Origin: Pelotomaculum propionicicum
Lineage (GTDB): Bacteria; Bacillota; Desulfotomaculia; Desulfotomaculales; Pelotomaculaceae
Assembly: GCF_004369225.1 (NCBI RefSeq)
Contig: NZ_QFFZ01000035.1
Location: forward strand, 1 to 41,069
Reading direction: 5' to 3'
DNA: 41,069 bases
The position numbers and the translations under genes were made by a program. The notes beneath the pieces were generated by a model that was not told the origin of the DNA, did no database searches, and saw only the letters and a list, made by a program, of their open reading frames with translations. Below are positions 7,309-15,925 of the stretch, piece by piece (position 1 is the stretch's first letter; the number at the start of each line of letters is the position of its first letter).

Positions 7309-7590
7309 TTGGTAACCAAATCAATAAAGCTTGATGGCAATGTTGTTAAAGCTCTGGAATTAGTTGCAAAGGGTTTAAATGAAAGAGCCGGCGCTGACGT
7401 TTATGATTTTTCCAACATTGTCAGAGTTGCAATAAATCAGTACCTGAACAGCGAAAATATCAAAGAAATAATTGAGTCATTCAGTCAAAAAGAATTTGGT
7501 AACAGAAAAGATTTACTCCTTGCGAGTGAAAGCAGTTTAAGCAAGGATTGGCAAAGACCGGAGGAAGACGAAGCATGGGCAAATTTGTAA
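7309..7590 (+). CDS. Type II antitoxin, probable partner of MazF
   Basis: This 93-residue protein starts at TTG after AAGGTGAGG. The N-terminal strand TKSIKLDGNVVKALE followed by a helix (YDFSNIVRVAINQYLN) fits a ribbon-helix-helix-type DNA-binding fold, and the acidic/polar tail (WQRPEEDEAW) is the typical toxin-neutralising segment. It overlaps the MazF gene by 16 bp. The fold assignment is by pattern only. Confidence 0.75.
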   Translation: MVTKSIKLDGNVVKALELVAKGLNERAGADVYDFSNIVRVAINQYLNSENIKEIIESFSQKEFGNRKDLLLASESSLSKDWQRPEEDEAWANL

Positions 7591-7907
7591 AGGGTGATGT
7601 GGTTGTAATTCCGTTTCCGTTTTCCGATTTGTCCAGCAGTAAACGCAGGCCGGCTTTAGTTTTGGCTGGATTAAAAGGCGACGATATTATTCTTTGTCAA
7701 ATAACAAGTAAAGAAGTAAAAGATGATTATGCAATACCTTTGTTAACCCGGGAATTTCAAGAAGGTAATTTGAACCAAGACAGCAATATAAGGCCGAATA
7801 GACTGTTTACGGCGGACGAAAATATTGTTGTTTATAAGGCTGGTAAAATAAACAACAACAAAATAGGTACCGTTATTGATAAAATTATTGAAATATTAAC
7901 AAAATGA
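7575..7907 (+). CDS. MazF/PemK-family endoribonuclease toxin
   Basis: This 110-residue protein reads GDVVVIPFPFSDLSSSKRRPALVL near the N-terminus, the MazF/PemK signature (G-V-----PFSD---SK-RPALV), then IILCQITS and IRPNRLFTADE. MazF toxins cut mRNA at short sequence sites. I use the ATG at 7575 (preceded by GGAGGAAG) rather than one nine codons earlier. It is coupled to the antitoxin by overlap. Confidence 0.9.
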   Translation: MGKFVKGDVVVIPFPFSDLSSSKRRPALVLAGLKGDDIILCQITSKEVKDDYAIPLLTREFQEGNLNQDSNIRPNRLFTADENIVVYKAGKINNNKIGTVIDKIIEILTK

Positions 7908-7928
7908 GTAGCAGGGGAGAGTCATTGT

Positions 7929-10871
7929 TTAGTCGGACTGTCCATATTCGCCCAGAAAAATTCGCAAATCCTCTTCGACCCGCCCGTATTCCTCCTCCAC
8001 TTGCGAAAACAGTGCTTTTGCCCCCGCCAGATCACCTGATCCCGCCAGGTCCTCCAGATCCCGGCACAGGCCGGAGAAGCGGGCGGCGCCCACGATTGCG
8101 CCGCTGGACTTCATGCCGTGGGCCTGCAGGCGCGCCCCGGCGGCGTCCGCCCGGGCCAGGGCGTTATTCAGCCGGGCCAGTTTGGCCGGCATGTCCTGCA
8201 AAAAAGCTTCTATGATCTCAGCCGTCAGGCCGGCGTCACCGCCGGTTACCCGCGTCAGTTCCCTCAGCCCCCCGCAACCGGAGGACGTTTTCGCTGCCGC
8301 CGCAACCTCGCTCTCCCCGGCTGAGGCTGTTTCTTCCACGTTCGACGCAGAGGATGAGTCCGGCCCCTGCAGCCAGCGGGCCAGCGCCCGGTGCAGGTCG
8401 GCCAGCCGGACGGGTTTACTCAGGTAGTCGTCCATCCCGGCGGCCAGGCATTTCTCCCGCTCCCCCCGGGTGGCGCCGGCGGTGGTGGCCACGATGGGGG
8501 TATGCCGCCCCAGCCGCTCTTCCAGCCGGCGGATGGCCCTGGCGGCCTCGTAGCCGTCCATCAACGGCATCTGGCAGTCCATCAGGATCAAAGCGTAGGC
8601 GGTCCGGGACGCGGCTTCCACCGCCTCCCGGCCGCCGTCCGACACCTCGGCCTCCAGCCCCAGTTTCTTAAGCTGGGCGAGAATCAGCTTCCGGTTGACG
8701 GGGGAATCCTCGGCCACCAGGATGGGCCCGGGGTTTTGCGCCCACCCCGGCAAGCGCCCGGATGTGGCGGTGTCGTCTTCGTCCGGCGCTTCCACAGTTT
8801 CCCCCGCTATAAAAGGAACGGCGAACCAGAAGGTCGCGCCGCGACCCTCCTCACTCGCAAAGCCGATTTCCCCGTTCATCAGTTCCACCAACCGCCGGCA
8901 GATGGACAGTCCCAGGCCGGTGCCGCCGAATCTGCGGCTGGTGGAGGCGTCGGCCTGGGTAAAGGGTTCGAACAGACTGTCCTTGACGCTATCCGGGATG
9001 CCCGGGCCGGTGTCCCGCACCTCAAACCGTATTACGGCGGTATCGCCCTTCCGCTCTTCCACAAAGGCCCGCAGGGATACTTCGCCCCGTTCGGTGAATT
9101 TCACGGCGTTGCCGACCAGATTCAGCAACACCTGACCCAGGCGCAGGGGGTCGCCCCGCAGAACGGGAGGTACTGCCGGATCAACGGCCGAGGTAAAACG
9201 CAGGCCTTTCAGCCCGGCCCTCGGCGCGAACAGGCCGGCCACCTTTTTTTCCACCTGCCGGAGGTCAAAGTCAACCTCTTCCAGGGCCAGCCTGCTCTCC
9301 TCGATCTTGGAAAAATCCAGGATGTCGTCGATGACGGCCAGCAGCATGGCCGAGGATTCGTTGATCACAGCGGCGTACTCCCGCTGCTCCTCATTCAGGG
9401 GAGTCCCCGCCAGGAGTTCGGCCATACCTATGAGTCCGTGCATGGGGGTCCGGATCTCGTGGCTCATGACCGCCAGGAAGTCGCTCTTGGCCCGGTTGGC
9501 GGCGTCGGCGTCCTGCTTCGCCCGCTCCAGGTCGCTGGTCCTCTCCCGCACCTTTTGTTCCAGGGTGCGGCTGTACGCCTCCAGCTCCGTGGACAGTTTT
9601 TCCACCGTGACAAAGGCCCTGGAAAAACGCATGGACAGGACCAGGGCTTGAAAGAAGAGGAAGATGAAGAGGGCGAAGTCAATGACGTACGGGCCGTCCA
9701 GCACGTCGTTGGCCACGAGGGTGTCGTTGATCGCCCCCAGGACCAGGGCAACGGCGCCCAGGATAAAATACGCCGCGCCCTCCCTTTTTTGCAAGGCCGC
9801 CCGGACCAGCGCCACCAGCGCGATGTACAATAAAAACAGGATGGTGTAAAGCTCGTACCACAATATGAATTTAGAATAGACCTTAACCGGGGTGGCGACT
9901 ACAGTCAGGCTGAACAGCGCCGCGACAGCCCAGGAAATCATAATAAACCTCCGGGAGGTTTCACCGGGATACAGCAAGTGGATAAATTGTCCGAAAACGG
10001 GCACGGCCAGGTAAAAGGCCAGGTACTGCAGCACATACAGCAGGCGCCAGCTCGTACCGGGAAAAAGGTCCAGGATGACAATCTCCCCGGTTACACTGGA
10101 CCGCACGGCCACCAGCAGGCACAGCAGGGCGCAGAAAAGGGTGGAGCGATCTTTCCGGCGCAGCATGAACAGCCCCAGGTGGTAAACGGCCATAATCACC
10201 AGGGCGCCGCTAAGAAACAGTCCACTGGCGATTTGCCTTTCCCGCAGGGTCTGGATCTGGCCGGTGGGCCCCAGAGAAATCCCAGTCCAGATCCCCCCCT
10301 TGCTATGGGTGAAGTTGGCAACCTGCAGGACCAGTTCGATTTCCGGCCGGTCGTTTGCGAAATCAACCAGCATGGGAAAGGCCTGCGGGGCCGCCTCCTC
10401 TTCGCTTTTTCCCACCCGGCCGTTGGTCGCCAGCAGTTGCCCGTTCACCCACAGCCGGTAGGAAGTGGCAAAGTCCTGAATTTTCAACGCCAGCAATTCG
10501 TTTTGACCGGCCGTTTTGACAATCAGCCGGTAGGTGGCGTAGCCGTCGCCGGACAGACGCTTGGCAGCGCCCCCTTCGTTGACGGCGTACCCGTTCCACA
10601 CGCCCGGCACTTTGATAAAACCGGTTTTTTGCGGCTCACTTTTAAAATCCGGGGGGGTCAGCAACTGCTCCCAGTAGAACGCCCACCAACCCTCCAGTTG
10701 CACGGCTCCCTGCCGTGCAAAGTCCCAGCCGGACAGATCCAGGACACCGTTCACGGCCTCCGGCGGCCGCGCTCTTTCCTCCGTCAACCGGCCCTGGAAA
10801 TACAGAAAAGCCAGAAAAAGACCTGCCGCGCATAGGGCTGCAAGCGTTATTCTTTTGTTCAATTTGGACAT
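7929..10871 (-). CDS. Hybrid sensor histidine kinase (7TMR-DISM, HisKA, HATPase, REC, HPt)
   Basis: The protein has 980 residues. Residues 1-25 form a signal/membrane segment, and ~40-200 an extracellular 7TMR-DISMED2-like sugar-binding-fold domain ([25 protein letters not shown]). Residues ~215-415 form seven membrane helices. A coiled coil then leads to HisKA with MSHEIRTP (His471). An HATPase follows with N box [11 protein letters not shown] and G boxes DTGPGIP and GGTGLGLS. A receiver has Asp765 ([12 protein letters not shown]) and Lys819, and the HPt has [10 protein letters not shown] (His918). All phosphotransfer residues are present, so this is a complete His-Asp-His relay; the final acceptor could be the divergent OmpR-type regulator at 11331. 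A + strand frame opposite it is only a shadow. Confidence 0.93.
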   Translation of the reverse strand: MSKLNKRITLAALCAAGLFLAFLYFQGRLTEERARPPEAVNGVLDLSGWDFARQGAVQLEGWWAFYWEQLLTPPDFKSEPQKTGFIKVPGVWNGYAVNEGGAAKRLSGDGYATYRLIVKTAGQNELLALKIQDFATSYRLWVNGQLLATNGRVGKSEEEAAPQAFPMLVDFANDRPEIELVLQVANFTHSKGGIWTGISLGPTGQIQTLRERQIASGLFLSGALVIMAVYHLGLFMLRRKDRSTLFCALLCLLVAVRSSVTGEIVILDLFPGTSWRLLYVLQYLAFYLAVPVFGQFIHLLYPGETSRRFIMISWAVAALFSLTVVATPVKVYSKFILWYELYTILFLLYIALVALVRAALQKREGAAYFILGAVALVLGAINDTLVANDVLDGPYVIDFALFIFLFFQALVLSMRFSRAFVTVEKLSTELEAYSRTLEQKVRERTSDLERAKQDADAANRAKSDFLAVMSHEIRTPMHGLIGMAELLAGTPLNEEQREYAAVINESSAMLLAVIDDILDFSKIEESRLALEEVDFDLRQVEKKVAGLFAPRAGLKGLRFTSAVDPAVPPVLRGDPLRLGQVLLNLVGNAVKFTERGEVSLRAFVEERKGDTAVIRFEVRDTGPGIPDSVKDSLFEPFTQADASTSRRFGGTGLGLSICRRLVELMNGEIGFASEEGRGATFWFAVPFIAGETVEAPDEDDTATSGRLPGWAQNPGPILVAEDSPVNRKLILAQLKKLGLEAEVSDGGREAVEAASRTAYALILMDCQMPLMDGYEAARAIRRLEERLGRHTPIVATTAGATRGEREKCLAAGMDDYLSKPVRLADLHRALARWLQGPDSSSASNVEETASAGESEVAAAAKTSSGCGGLRELTRVTGGDAGLTAEIIEAFLQDMPAKLARLNNALARADAAGARLQAHGMKSSGAIVGAARFSGLCRDLEDLAGSGDLAGAKALFSQVEEEYGRVEEDLRIFLGEYGQSD

Positions 10872-11330
10872 AGAAACACCTCGCGGTAGAAAAGCAGACC
10901 AAAAGGCTTCCTTCCCGGTTGCAGTCCGGCCGCCGCAGGAACCGCGACGTTAGTGACGAGCCTTTGATATGCTTGCGCTTTCTCCGGAAAGAAAGGTTTC
11001 CATTAGGGGCGGCATTCGATATAATTATCGACATTTCATGCTTTTAGTGGAGCCCATCCAAAAATAAAGCCGAAGTCGAAAAAAATTACCCGTCGCTATC
11101 TTTCGGAGTGAGGAAGGAAATCGTTTTTTCGACATGATCAAACAGCATAACCAATGCCGTTTCAAATTTTACTTCTATATGGTAAAATATTTAACGAAAA
11201 AATGAACTGCACCTGTACCTGAAATAAATCTACCTGTTGGCGCATTGTCCGGCGCGGCCGGCTGAAATAATGATTAAAACCCTGAAGTTATCGAGCTGAC
11301 TGAGGTAGAAGCGGCCAGGTGGAGTTTGTA
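10872..11330. other. Divergent intergenic region
   Basis: This 459-bp gap separates the hybrid kinase (minus) from the response regulator (plus). It probably holds both promoters. I see no convincing gene, riboswitch or strong hairpin. Confidence 0.5.
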
Positions 11331-12074
11331 ATGCCGCCACGGAAACGGCAGGTGGAAGATTTGGCGGGGGAAAAAATACTGGTGGTCGACGATGAGGCCG
11401 TTGTTCAAAAACTGATTGCTCATTACCTGGCCAAAGAAGGATTTCAAGTTATTACCGCCGACACGGGCTATACCGCCCTGGAGATGATTCGCCGGGAAAA
11501 GCCCGACCTCATCCTCCTGGATATCCTGCTGCCGGAACTGGACGGGCTGGAAATTTGCCAGGAAATCCGCAGCGAAACAAACGTGCCGATCATCTTTATT
11601 ACCTCCAAGGGCGAGACCATGGACGTCGCCCTGGGCCTGGGTGTGGGCGGCGATGATTACGTCAGAAAGCCCTTCGACCCACTTGAAGTGGTGGCCCGGG
11701 TGAAGGCCCACCTGCGCCGCCACCGGCAACTGCGCAAAGCCGGTGAAGTTGAGAAGCCCAAAAGAGTCCTCGATTTCCCGGACTTAAAGATAGACCTGAC
11801 GAACCGCACCGTTGAAGTTAACGGCTTACCCGCCGTCCTGACCGCGCGGGAGTTCGATATTCTGGCCCTGCTGGCTGAAAACCCAAACCGCTTTTACAGC
11901 GCCGACAAGATAATGGAACTCGTTTGGAAAAGCAGGGAATCTGTGGATTACCGGTCGTTAATGGTGCATATCAGCAAGCTGCGCAAAAAAATCGAGGAGG
12001 ACCCGGCCAACCCCAAATTTATCATTTCCGTAAGAGGCTTCGGTTACAAGTTCAGCGTTTTACAGTCACCTTAA
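11331..12074 (+). CDS. OmpR/PhoB-family response regulator
   Basis: This 247-residue protein has an N-terminal receiver with acidic pocket VVDDE, phospho-acceptor Asp64 (LILLDILLPELDG), ITSKGE and KPFDP. The C-terminal winged helix (LTAREFDILALLAENPNRFYS...VDYRSLMVHISKLRKKIEE..IISVRGFGYKF) binds DNA. The ATG at 11331 is preferred because AGGTGGAG lies seven bases ahead; a GTG four codons earlier overlaps that site. It is divergent from the hybrid kinase, so a pairing is plausible. The 11-bp-phased TTAAG arrays at 7077 and 15442 are candidate targets for this class of regulator. Confidence 0.92.
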   Translation: MPPRKRQVEDLAGEKILVVDDEAVVQKLIAHYLAKEGFQVITADTGYTALEMIRREKPDLILLDILLPELDGLEICQEIRSETNVPIIFITSKGETMDVALGLGVGGDDYVRKPFDPLEVVARVKAHLRRHRQLRKAGEVEKPKRVLDFPDLKIDLTNRTVEVNGLPAVLTAREFDILALLAENPNRFYSADKIMELVWKSRESVDYRSLMVHISKLRKKIEEDPANPKFIISVRGFGYKFSVLQSP

Positions 12075-12103
12075 AACCGTTCATTGTCAGTGAAGACAGG
12101 CTG

Positions 12104-12505
12104 TTACGAGGGATGGCGTTCCCGTAGGCGGCCGCAGAAGGGGCAGGTGCCGCCCGTTATCGTTTGGAAACTGAGCCCGCAGTCGCACAAAGAACAGGAA
12201 TCCTTTCGGCTGTTTTCAGTCCCGCCGGCCACGTTCTTCAGTTCTTCATCGTCAAGTTCCGTGCCGTAGCCTTCAATCTCTCCGGCATGCTCTGCCCGGC
12301 GCGCTGCAAACATGTCCAGCAGCCGGATCCGCAAACCCTGCCGCCCCCGGCACTCGTCGTTGAAATCGGTCCCGGCCAATTCTTTGGCCATGTCTACGGC
12401 CTTCCTGTATTCCTCCGGCGCCGGGCCGGCCGGCGCCGGCTCCGCTCCCTGTAAAATTCCATCCACCTCGCGGCTGAAGCGTTCGGCCCATTTTTGCTCA
12501 TCCAT
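12104..12505 (-). CDS. Cys-rich VAGG protein behind a sigma remnant (possible RiPP precursor)
   Basis: The ATG at 12505 follows GAGAGGTGAT. The 133-residue protein has an N-terminal part (WAERFSREVDGILQG...PEEYRKAVDMAKELAGTDF...LRIRLLDMF) resembling small proteins encoded after ECF sigma genes. It then has a leader-end-like motif, LDDEELKNVAGG, and a 33-residue Cys-rich tail with CSLCDC and CPFCG. DEEL-x2-VAGG is typical of Nif11/NHLP leader ends. The tail could instead be a zinc-ribbon, since four of its Cys form CxxC pairs. It is either a hybrid precursor or a sigma-linked zinc protein; I cannot decide from sequence alone. Confidence 0.6.
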   Translation of the reverse strand: MDEQKWAERFSREVDGILQGAEPAPAGPAPEEYRKAVDMAKELAGTDFNDECRGRQGLRIRLLDMFAARRAEHAGEIEGYGTELDDEELKNVAGGTENSRKDSCSLCDCGLSFQTITGGTCPFCGRLRERHPS

Positions 12506-12512
12506 GTTTTTA

Positions 12513-12593
12513 TCACCTCTCAAGCGTCAACTCCGCCCGCAGCCGCCGCAAGGCCCGGTACAGGATTACGGCCGCATTGCTTTGGGTCAGGCC
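12513..12593 (-). pseudogene. ECF sigma factor remnant (region 4 C-terminus)
   Basis: Twenty-six codons, GLTQSNAAVILYRALRRLRA then ELTLER, closely match the end of the intact sigma factor at 15926 (GLTESNVAVILYRAMRRLRA). Everything upstream has been lost at about 12594. Its stop codon overlaps the ribosome site of the next gene, so the VAGG protein was once translationally linked to a sigma factor. Confidence 0.8.
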
Positions 12594-12675
12594 GCCAACA
12601 TAAACCACTCTCCATGAGGATCACTCAGACACTTTGATCTTTTTACCTGCAAAGCAACAGAATAGGCAGCGCCAA

Positions 12676-12704
12676 CGATTCCAGCAACTGCTGCAATCCT
12701 GCCT
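12676..12704. repeat. 29-bp exact direct repeat, copy 1
   Basis: CGATTCCAGCAACTGCTGCA followed by ATCCTGCCT is identical to 12859-12887, 183 bp downstream. Both copies read GLQQLLES in one minus-strand frame, so they may be relics of repeated coding sequence or a recombination duplication. Confidence 0.85.
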
Positions 12705-12858
12705 TTAGCTTGCTGTATGTTAAATACGTTACAGCCGGGTTTTCATTACACGCTTTTATTAAATATTTCTTAAAGAATGGCGGCCCTTAAGCCATCTTTC
12801 CCGCAAGGACTTTAACGCCGCCGGCAACTCTATCCGGTAGAGGGAGTTTCCTGACCGT

Positions 12859-12887
12859 CGATTCCAGCAACTGCTGCAATCCTGCCT
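12859..12887. repeat. 29-bp exact direct repeat, copy 2
   Basis: Exact copy of 12676-12704. Confidence 0.85.
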
Positions 12888-13057
12888 GACTGAATTTTAT
12901 GAAGGATTATTATGGATCGTGTTGAATAAAGAAAAATGAACAGGTGTTATCACAATATTTCATATTCGACATCTATTTTCAGTGTCCTTTTATCATAAAA
13001 ACCTCCTGCGGCGCCACAAGAATTAAATAGTATTACAGCATAATATTGCTTGTTTCG

Positions 13058-13131
13058 CATGTCCGCTAAGCCACGGGACGGGTTCCAGCTTCTTGCCGAT
13101 TAAGGCATAGGGCCACACACCTTCGGACATG
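13058..13131 (+). other. Stem-closed structured leader candidate upstream of the permease
   Basis: CATGTCCG (13058-13065) pairs perfectly with CGGACATG (13124-13131), enclosing 58 nt with further G/C-rich arms (GGGACGGGTTCC, TTGCCGATTAAGGCA). It lies ~147 bp ahead of the NCS2 start. It does not match purine or xanthine riboswitch consensus that I know. An RNA element is possible but unproven. Confidence 0.3.
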
Positions 13132-13277
13132 GGGGCATTCCTCTGAAAGAGTTGGTACCCCCAATACTTTAAATACCGTTCCTCTCTGGCTGGCGCCAAC
13201 CTTTAAATTACGTCGCGGTACCGGCTGAAATCTTTAAATAATCCTGGATATTTAACACATCCACAGGAGAGAGTAAA

Positions 13278-14999
13278 TTGGCAAGCCACACACCCATAAA
13301 ACCCGTAAATTTGGTTTACGGTGTCGATGACCGGCCTCCGTTATTGATCACGGTCATGCTCGCAATTCAACATGTCTTGCTGATGTCCGCCGCGCTGATT
13401 TTCCCCGTGCTGGTGGTGCAGTCGGTAAACGGCACGTCGCAGGAGGTGCAGGGACTGGTGAGTTTATCAATGATCGCCGGGGGCGTTGGAACCATCCTGC
13501 AGGGTTTGAAGAAAGGTCCCGTCGGATCCGGTTATCTTGCCCCCGAGGGAGGCAGCGAGCCGTTTCTTCCCGCCGCCATACTGGCGGTGAAGACGGGCGG
13601 CTATCCCCTGATGTCCGGGATGACCGTCGTAGCCGGTTTATTTGAGGCATTGTTGTCGCAGATGATACGCCGTCTGCGGATCCTGTTTCCACCGGAGGTG
13701 GCCGGTGTTGTCGTGTTTATGGTCGGGGTGGCCATTATACCCGTCTCCGTTACCCTCTTTTTCGGCGTTGACAATGCGTCTGACGTCAAGCAAACCCCCA
13801 GCGTCATTGTTGCCGTCATCACCTTTGCGGTGATGGTGGGGATAAATATCTGGGGCAAGGGAAACATGCGGCAGTATTGCATGATCATCGGCATCATCAT
13901 CGGTTATTTTTTCGCCTACATATTTGGTTTGTTTACCACTTCAGACTTTGAGCAACTGAGCCGGGCTTCCCTAATCGCTTTGCCCTACCTGGGGCACATC
14001 GGCTGGTCCTTTGATCCGGCAGTGCTTTTTCCCTTTCTGATTGCCGGGCTTTGCGCGTCACTTAAGTGCGTGGGCGATATCACCACCTGCCAGAAAATCA
14101 ACGACGCCGGATGGAAGAGACCGGACCTGGATACCATTGGCGGGGGTATTCTGGCCGAGGCGACAAAAACGGTATTCGGCGGATTGATCGGCGGCATGGC
14201 CCATACCACTTCTTCGTCCAACATCGGACTTTCTTTGGCCACCGGGGCCACCAGCCGCGTAATCGCCTATGCCATCGGGGGCATATACGCTTTACTGGCC
14301 TTCTGTCCCAAAATTTCCGTGCTGTTTGCGATTATGCCGAAGCCGGTCATGGGGGCAACGCTGATATTTTGTGTAACCTTCATGCTGCTGTCCGGCATTC
14401 AAATTGTCACTTCCCGGATGATCGACACCAGAAAAATCATTGTCATCGGTTCAGCCATCATCTTCGGGGTCAGCGTGGACATGCTGCCGGGATTGTACAG
14501 CAACGTTCACCCCGTCCTGCAGCCTCTTTTTAATTCTTCACTTACGGTGGCGACGGTAACCGTGCTGCTCCTGAATTTGCTTTTCCGCCTCGGCATAGCC
14601 AAGCGGGAAAAGATTGACCTCGCTCCGGGGGAGGACAACTATAAAAAGATCGTTGATTTTATGGAGATCCAGGGCGGGGTCTGGGGCGCCCGCCGGGAAG
14701 TGGTGGGCCGCGCGGCTTCGGCTATGAATGAGTTTATGGAATCTGTGGCGACACTGGAACTGACCTCTGAGAAAGTAATAATGGAGGTCGGTTTCGACGA
14801 GTTCAACCTGGATGTAAATATCCGCTACCAGGGTGTATTAATGGAATTTCCCGATGCGCGCCCGACGGAGGAAGAACTGCTGCATGACGAAAACGCATTC
14901 ATCAAGCTTTCCGGGTTTTTGATGCGCCATTACGCGGACCGGATTAAATCGGACAGCAAAGGCGGCGCCTGCTACGTACAGTTCCACTTTGATCATTAG
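13278..14999 (+). CDS. NCS2 nucleobase permease with an appended C-terminal cytoplasmic domain
   Basis: The 573-residue protein starts at TTG after CAGGAGAG. Residues 1-440 form an NCS2 (xanthine/uric acid/uracil permease) core of 12-14 membrane helices, with the family's substrate-site segments GLCASLKCVGDITTCQKIND and GGMAHTTSSSNIGLS. These carry purines or pyrimidines with H+ or Na+. Residues ~455-573 are a soluble extension (KIVDFMEIQGGVWGARREVV...MNEFMESVATLEL...IKLSGFLMRHYADRI), reminiscent of a degenerate GHKL/anti-sigma-type domain but without clear ATP-binding G boxes. A STAS-protein remnant follows directly downstream, supporting a permease-STAS signalling pair. The exact substrate cannot be read. 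Confidence 0.85.
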   Translation: MASHTPIKPVNLVYGVDDRPPLLITVMLAIQHVLLMSAALIFPVLVVQSVNGTSQEVQGLVSLSMIAGGVGTILQGLKKGPVGSGYLAPEGGSEPFLPAAILAVKTGGYPLMSGMTVVAGLFEALLSQMIRRLRILFPPEVAGVVVFMVGVAIIPVSVTLFFGVDNASDVKQTPSVIVAVITFAVMVGINIWGKGNMRQYCMIIGIIIGYFFAYIFGLFTTSDFEQLSRASLIALPYLGHIGWSFDPAVLFPFLIAGLCASLKCVGDITTCQKINDAGWKRPDLDTIGGGILAEATKTVFGGLIGGMAHTTSSSNIGLSLATGATSRVIAYAIGGIYALLAFCPKISVLFAIMPKPVMGATLIFCVTFMLLSGIQIVTSRMIDTRKIIVIGSAIIFGVSVDMLPGLYSNVHPVLQPLFNSSLTVATVTVLLLNLLFRLGIAKREKIDLAPGEDNYKKIVDFMEIQGGVWGARREVVGRAASAMNEFMESVATLELTSEKVIMEVGFDEFNLDVNIRYQGVLMEFPDARPTEEELLHDENAFIKLSGFLMRHYADRIKSDSKGGACYVQFHFDH

Positions 15000-15003
15000 C
15001 CAA

Positions 15004-15198
15004 ACCCCTGATTCTTATCCCGAAGGCTGACACCGGCAGAGTGAGGATTCGAACAGGCTTTAACGTTTCCTTGAATGGTAAATTCAATGAACTATTCTAT
15101 TTTACATGCGCCCCCAGGGGGCTACTCTGGGGGAAATTTACAGCGAACTGTTCCGGCTGGCGTCCGTCAGAAGTCCCGACTACAGGGTGGATAAAAGT
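15004..15198 (+). pseudogene. Remnant of a STAS-family signalling protein
   Basis: About 195 bp match 17650-17840 of the intact STAS protein at roughly three-quarters identity (CCGAAGGCTGA.ACCGGCAGAG, TACAGCGAACTGTTCCGG, TCCCGACTACA). Frames are broken by small indels. It begins four bases after the permease stop, so a STAS paralogue once formed an operon with the permease. Confidence 0.85.
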
Positions 15199-15264
15199 TG
15201 TGATGGCCGAGTAACCGGGAAAGGAAAAGCTATTTCAACCCCTTAAAAACCGAGCCAAAACAAA

Positions 15265-15308
15265 AAAAGGCCCCACGGTTCGCCGGCGGGGGCTTTCTAT
15301 TTTTTAGC
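15265..15308 (+). terminator. Rho-independent terminator
   Basis: AAAGGCCCC and GGGGGCTTT form an imperfect stem around CGGTTCGCCGG, followed by CTATTTTTT. It would end transcription from the permease/STAS-remnant unit. Confidence 0.65.
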
Positions 15309-15382
15309 ATCCGGATCCACCAGCCAGTATTCCTTTACCCCGTGTTTAAAGGTACCGACCTCCCCCCTAAAAGCAAAATGGT

Positions 15383-15416
15383 CCCTACCGGCTTTGCCGG
15401 CGGGGGTTTTTCTTTT
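15383..15416 (+). terminator. Hairpin with T tract (part of a larger repeat)
   Basis: CCGGC-TTT-GCCGG is followed by CGGGGGTTTTTCTTTT. A near-identical hairpin sits at 7178-7212 in reverse orientation, in both cases just upstream of the TTAAG array, so hairpin plus array are duplicated as one unit. Confidence 0.6.
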
Positions 15417-15441
15417 AAAAAATTGCAGAATTGAGGTAAAT

Positions 15442-15482
15442 TTAAGGTTCAGTTAAGGTTACCTTCTCTTAGATTTAAGGTT
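15442..15482 (+). promoter_or_regulatory. 11-bp-phased TTAAG repeats (OmpR/PhoP-type box), copy 2
   Basis: TTAAGGTT begins at 15442, 15453 and 15475, spacings of 11 and 22 bp. It is the same array as the minus-strand copy at 7077-7117. It lies about 95 bp ahead of the HPt-like gene and the ECF sigma gene. Confidence 0.6.
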
Positions 15483-15577
15483 GCAGTTGCTAGAATTTAA
15501 AAAAAGGGGCAACCAGGTCGTTATCGCCTGTCCGGAAGGAGGAGTGCGATTACACTGGCGGGGGAAGGAGGTCCGTC

Positions 15578-15886
15578 TTGGTTGAGGGTGTGAACGTCGA
15601 TTTCCTTAGTATTGTCATCGAAGCCTTTCTACTTGAAATGCCGTCCAGGCTGGACTCTCTGCGGTCCGTCCTGGCCAGGGGGGACGACGCCGCCGTGCGC
15701 GCTCAGGCCCAGAGTATGAAGTCGGGCGGCGTTTTTATCGGCATCGGTCGCTTCGCCGGCCTGTGCCGGGAGTTGGAAGCGCTGGCTTTAACCGGCGACA
15801 CTGCCGGGGCTGCCGGACTTGTTTCAGAAATTGAAGCGGAGTACGTCCGGGTCGAGCAGGACCTGCGGCGACGGCTGGGCATGTGA
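15578..15886 (+). CDS. Stand-alone HPt-like protein lacking the phospho-accepting histidine
   Basis: The TTG start follows a perfect AAGGAGGT. The 102-residue protein aligns along its length with the HPt domain of the hybrid kinase at 7929 (IEAFL--MP--L--L---LAR-D-A---AQ--MKS-G, then RF-GLCR-LE-LA-TGD-AGA). Where the kinase has QAHGMKSSG with the acceptor His918, this protein reads QAQSMKSGG, with CAG (Gln) in place of CAC (His). It therefore probably cannot carry phosphate but could still dock on a receiver. The ECF sigma gene follows 39 bp later, so it may modulate that regulon. Confidence 0.8.
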   Translation: MVEGVNVDFLSIVIEAFLLEMPSRLDSLRSVLARGDDAAVRAQAQSMKSGGVFIGIGRFAGLCRELEALALTGDTAGAAGLVSEIEAEYVRVEQDLRRRLGM

Positions 15887-15925
15887 AAAAAACTGCCGGC
15901 TGGTAATCCTTGTGGAGTGTGTTTT

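Larger units (their letters stand above)
12594..13277. other. Gene-poor region with repeats and an RNA-like stem
   Basis: No intact gene is seen in 684 bp. It holds a 29-bp exact direct repeat (12676 and 12859), short unanchored frames such as RIAAVAGIVGAAYSVALQVK on the minus strand that look like gene debris, and a stem-closed element at 13058-13131. The last ~140 bp form the leader of the NCS2 permease gene. Confidence 0.5.

Noticed and set aside
8391..9833. A 480-codon open frame on the plus strand opposite the hybrid kinase
   Set aside because: It is the antisense shadow of a GC-rich gene with strong domain evidence, and its protein has no sensible composition.
13278..14999. Purine riboswitch in the leader of the NCS2 permease
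   Set aside because: The conserved purine-aptamer core sequences are not present; only an unassigned stem was kept.
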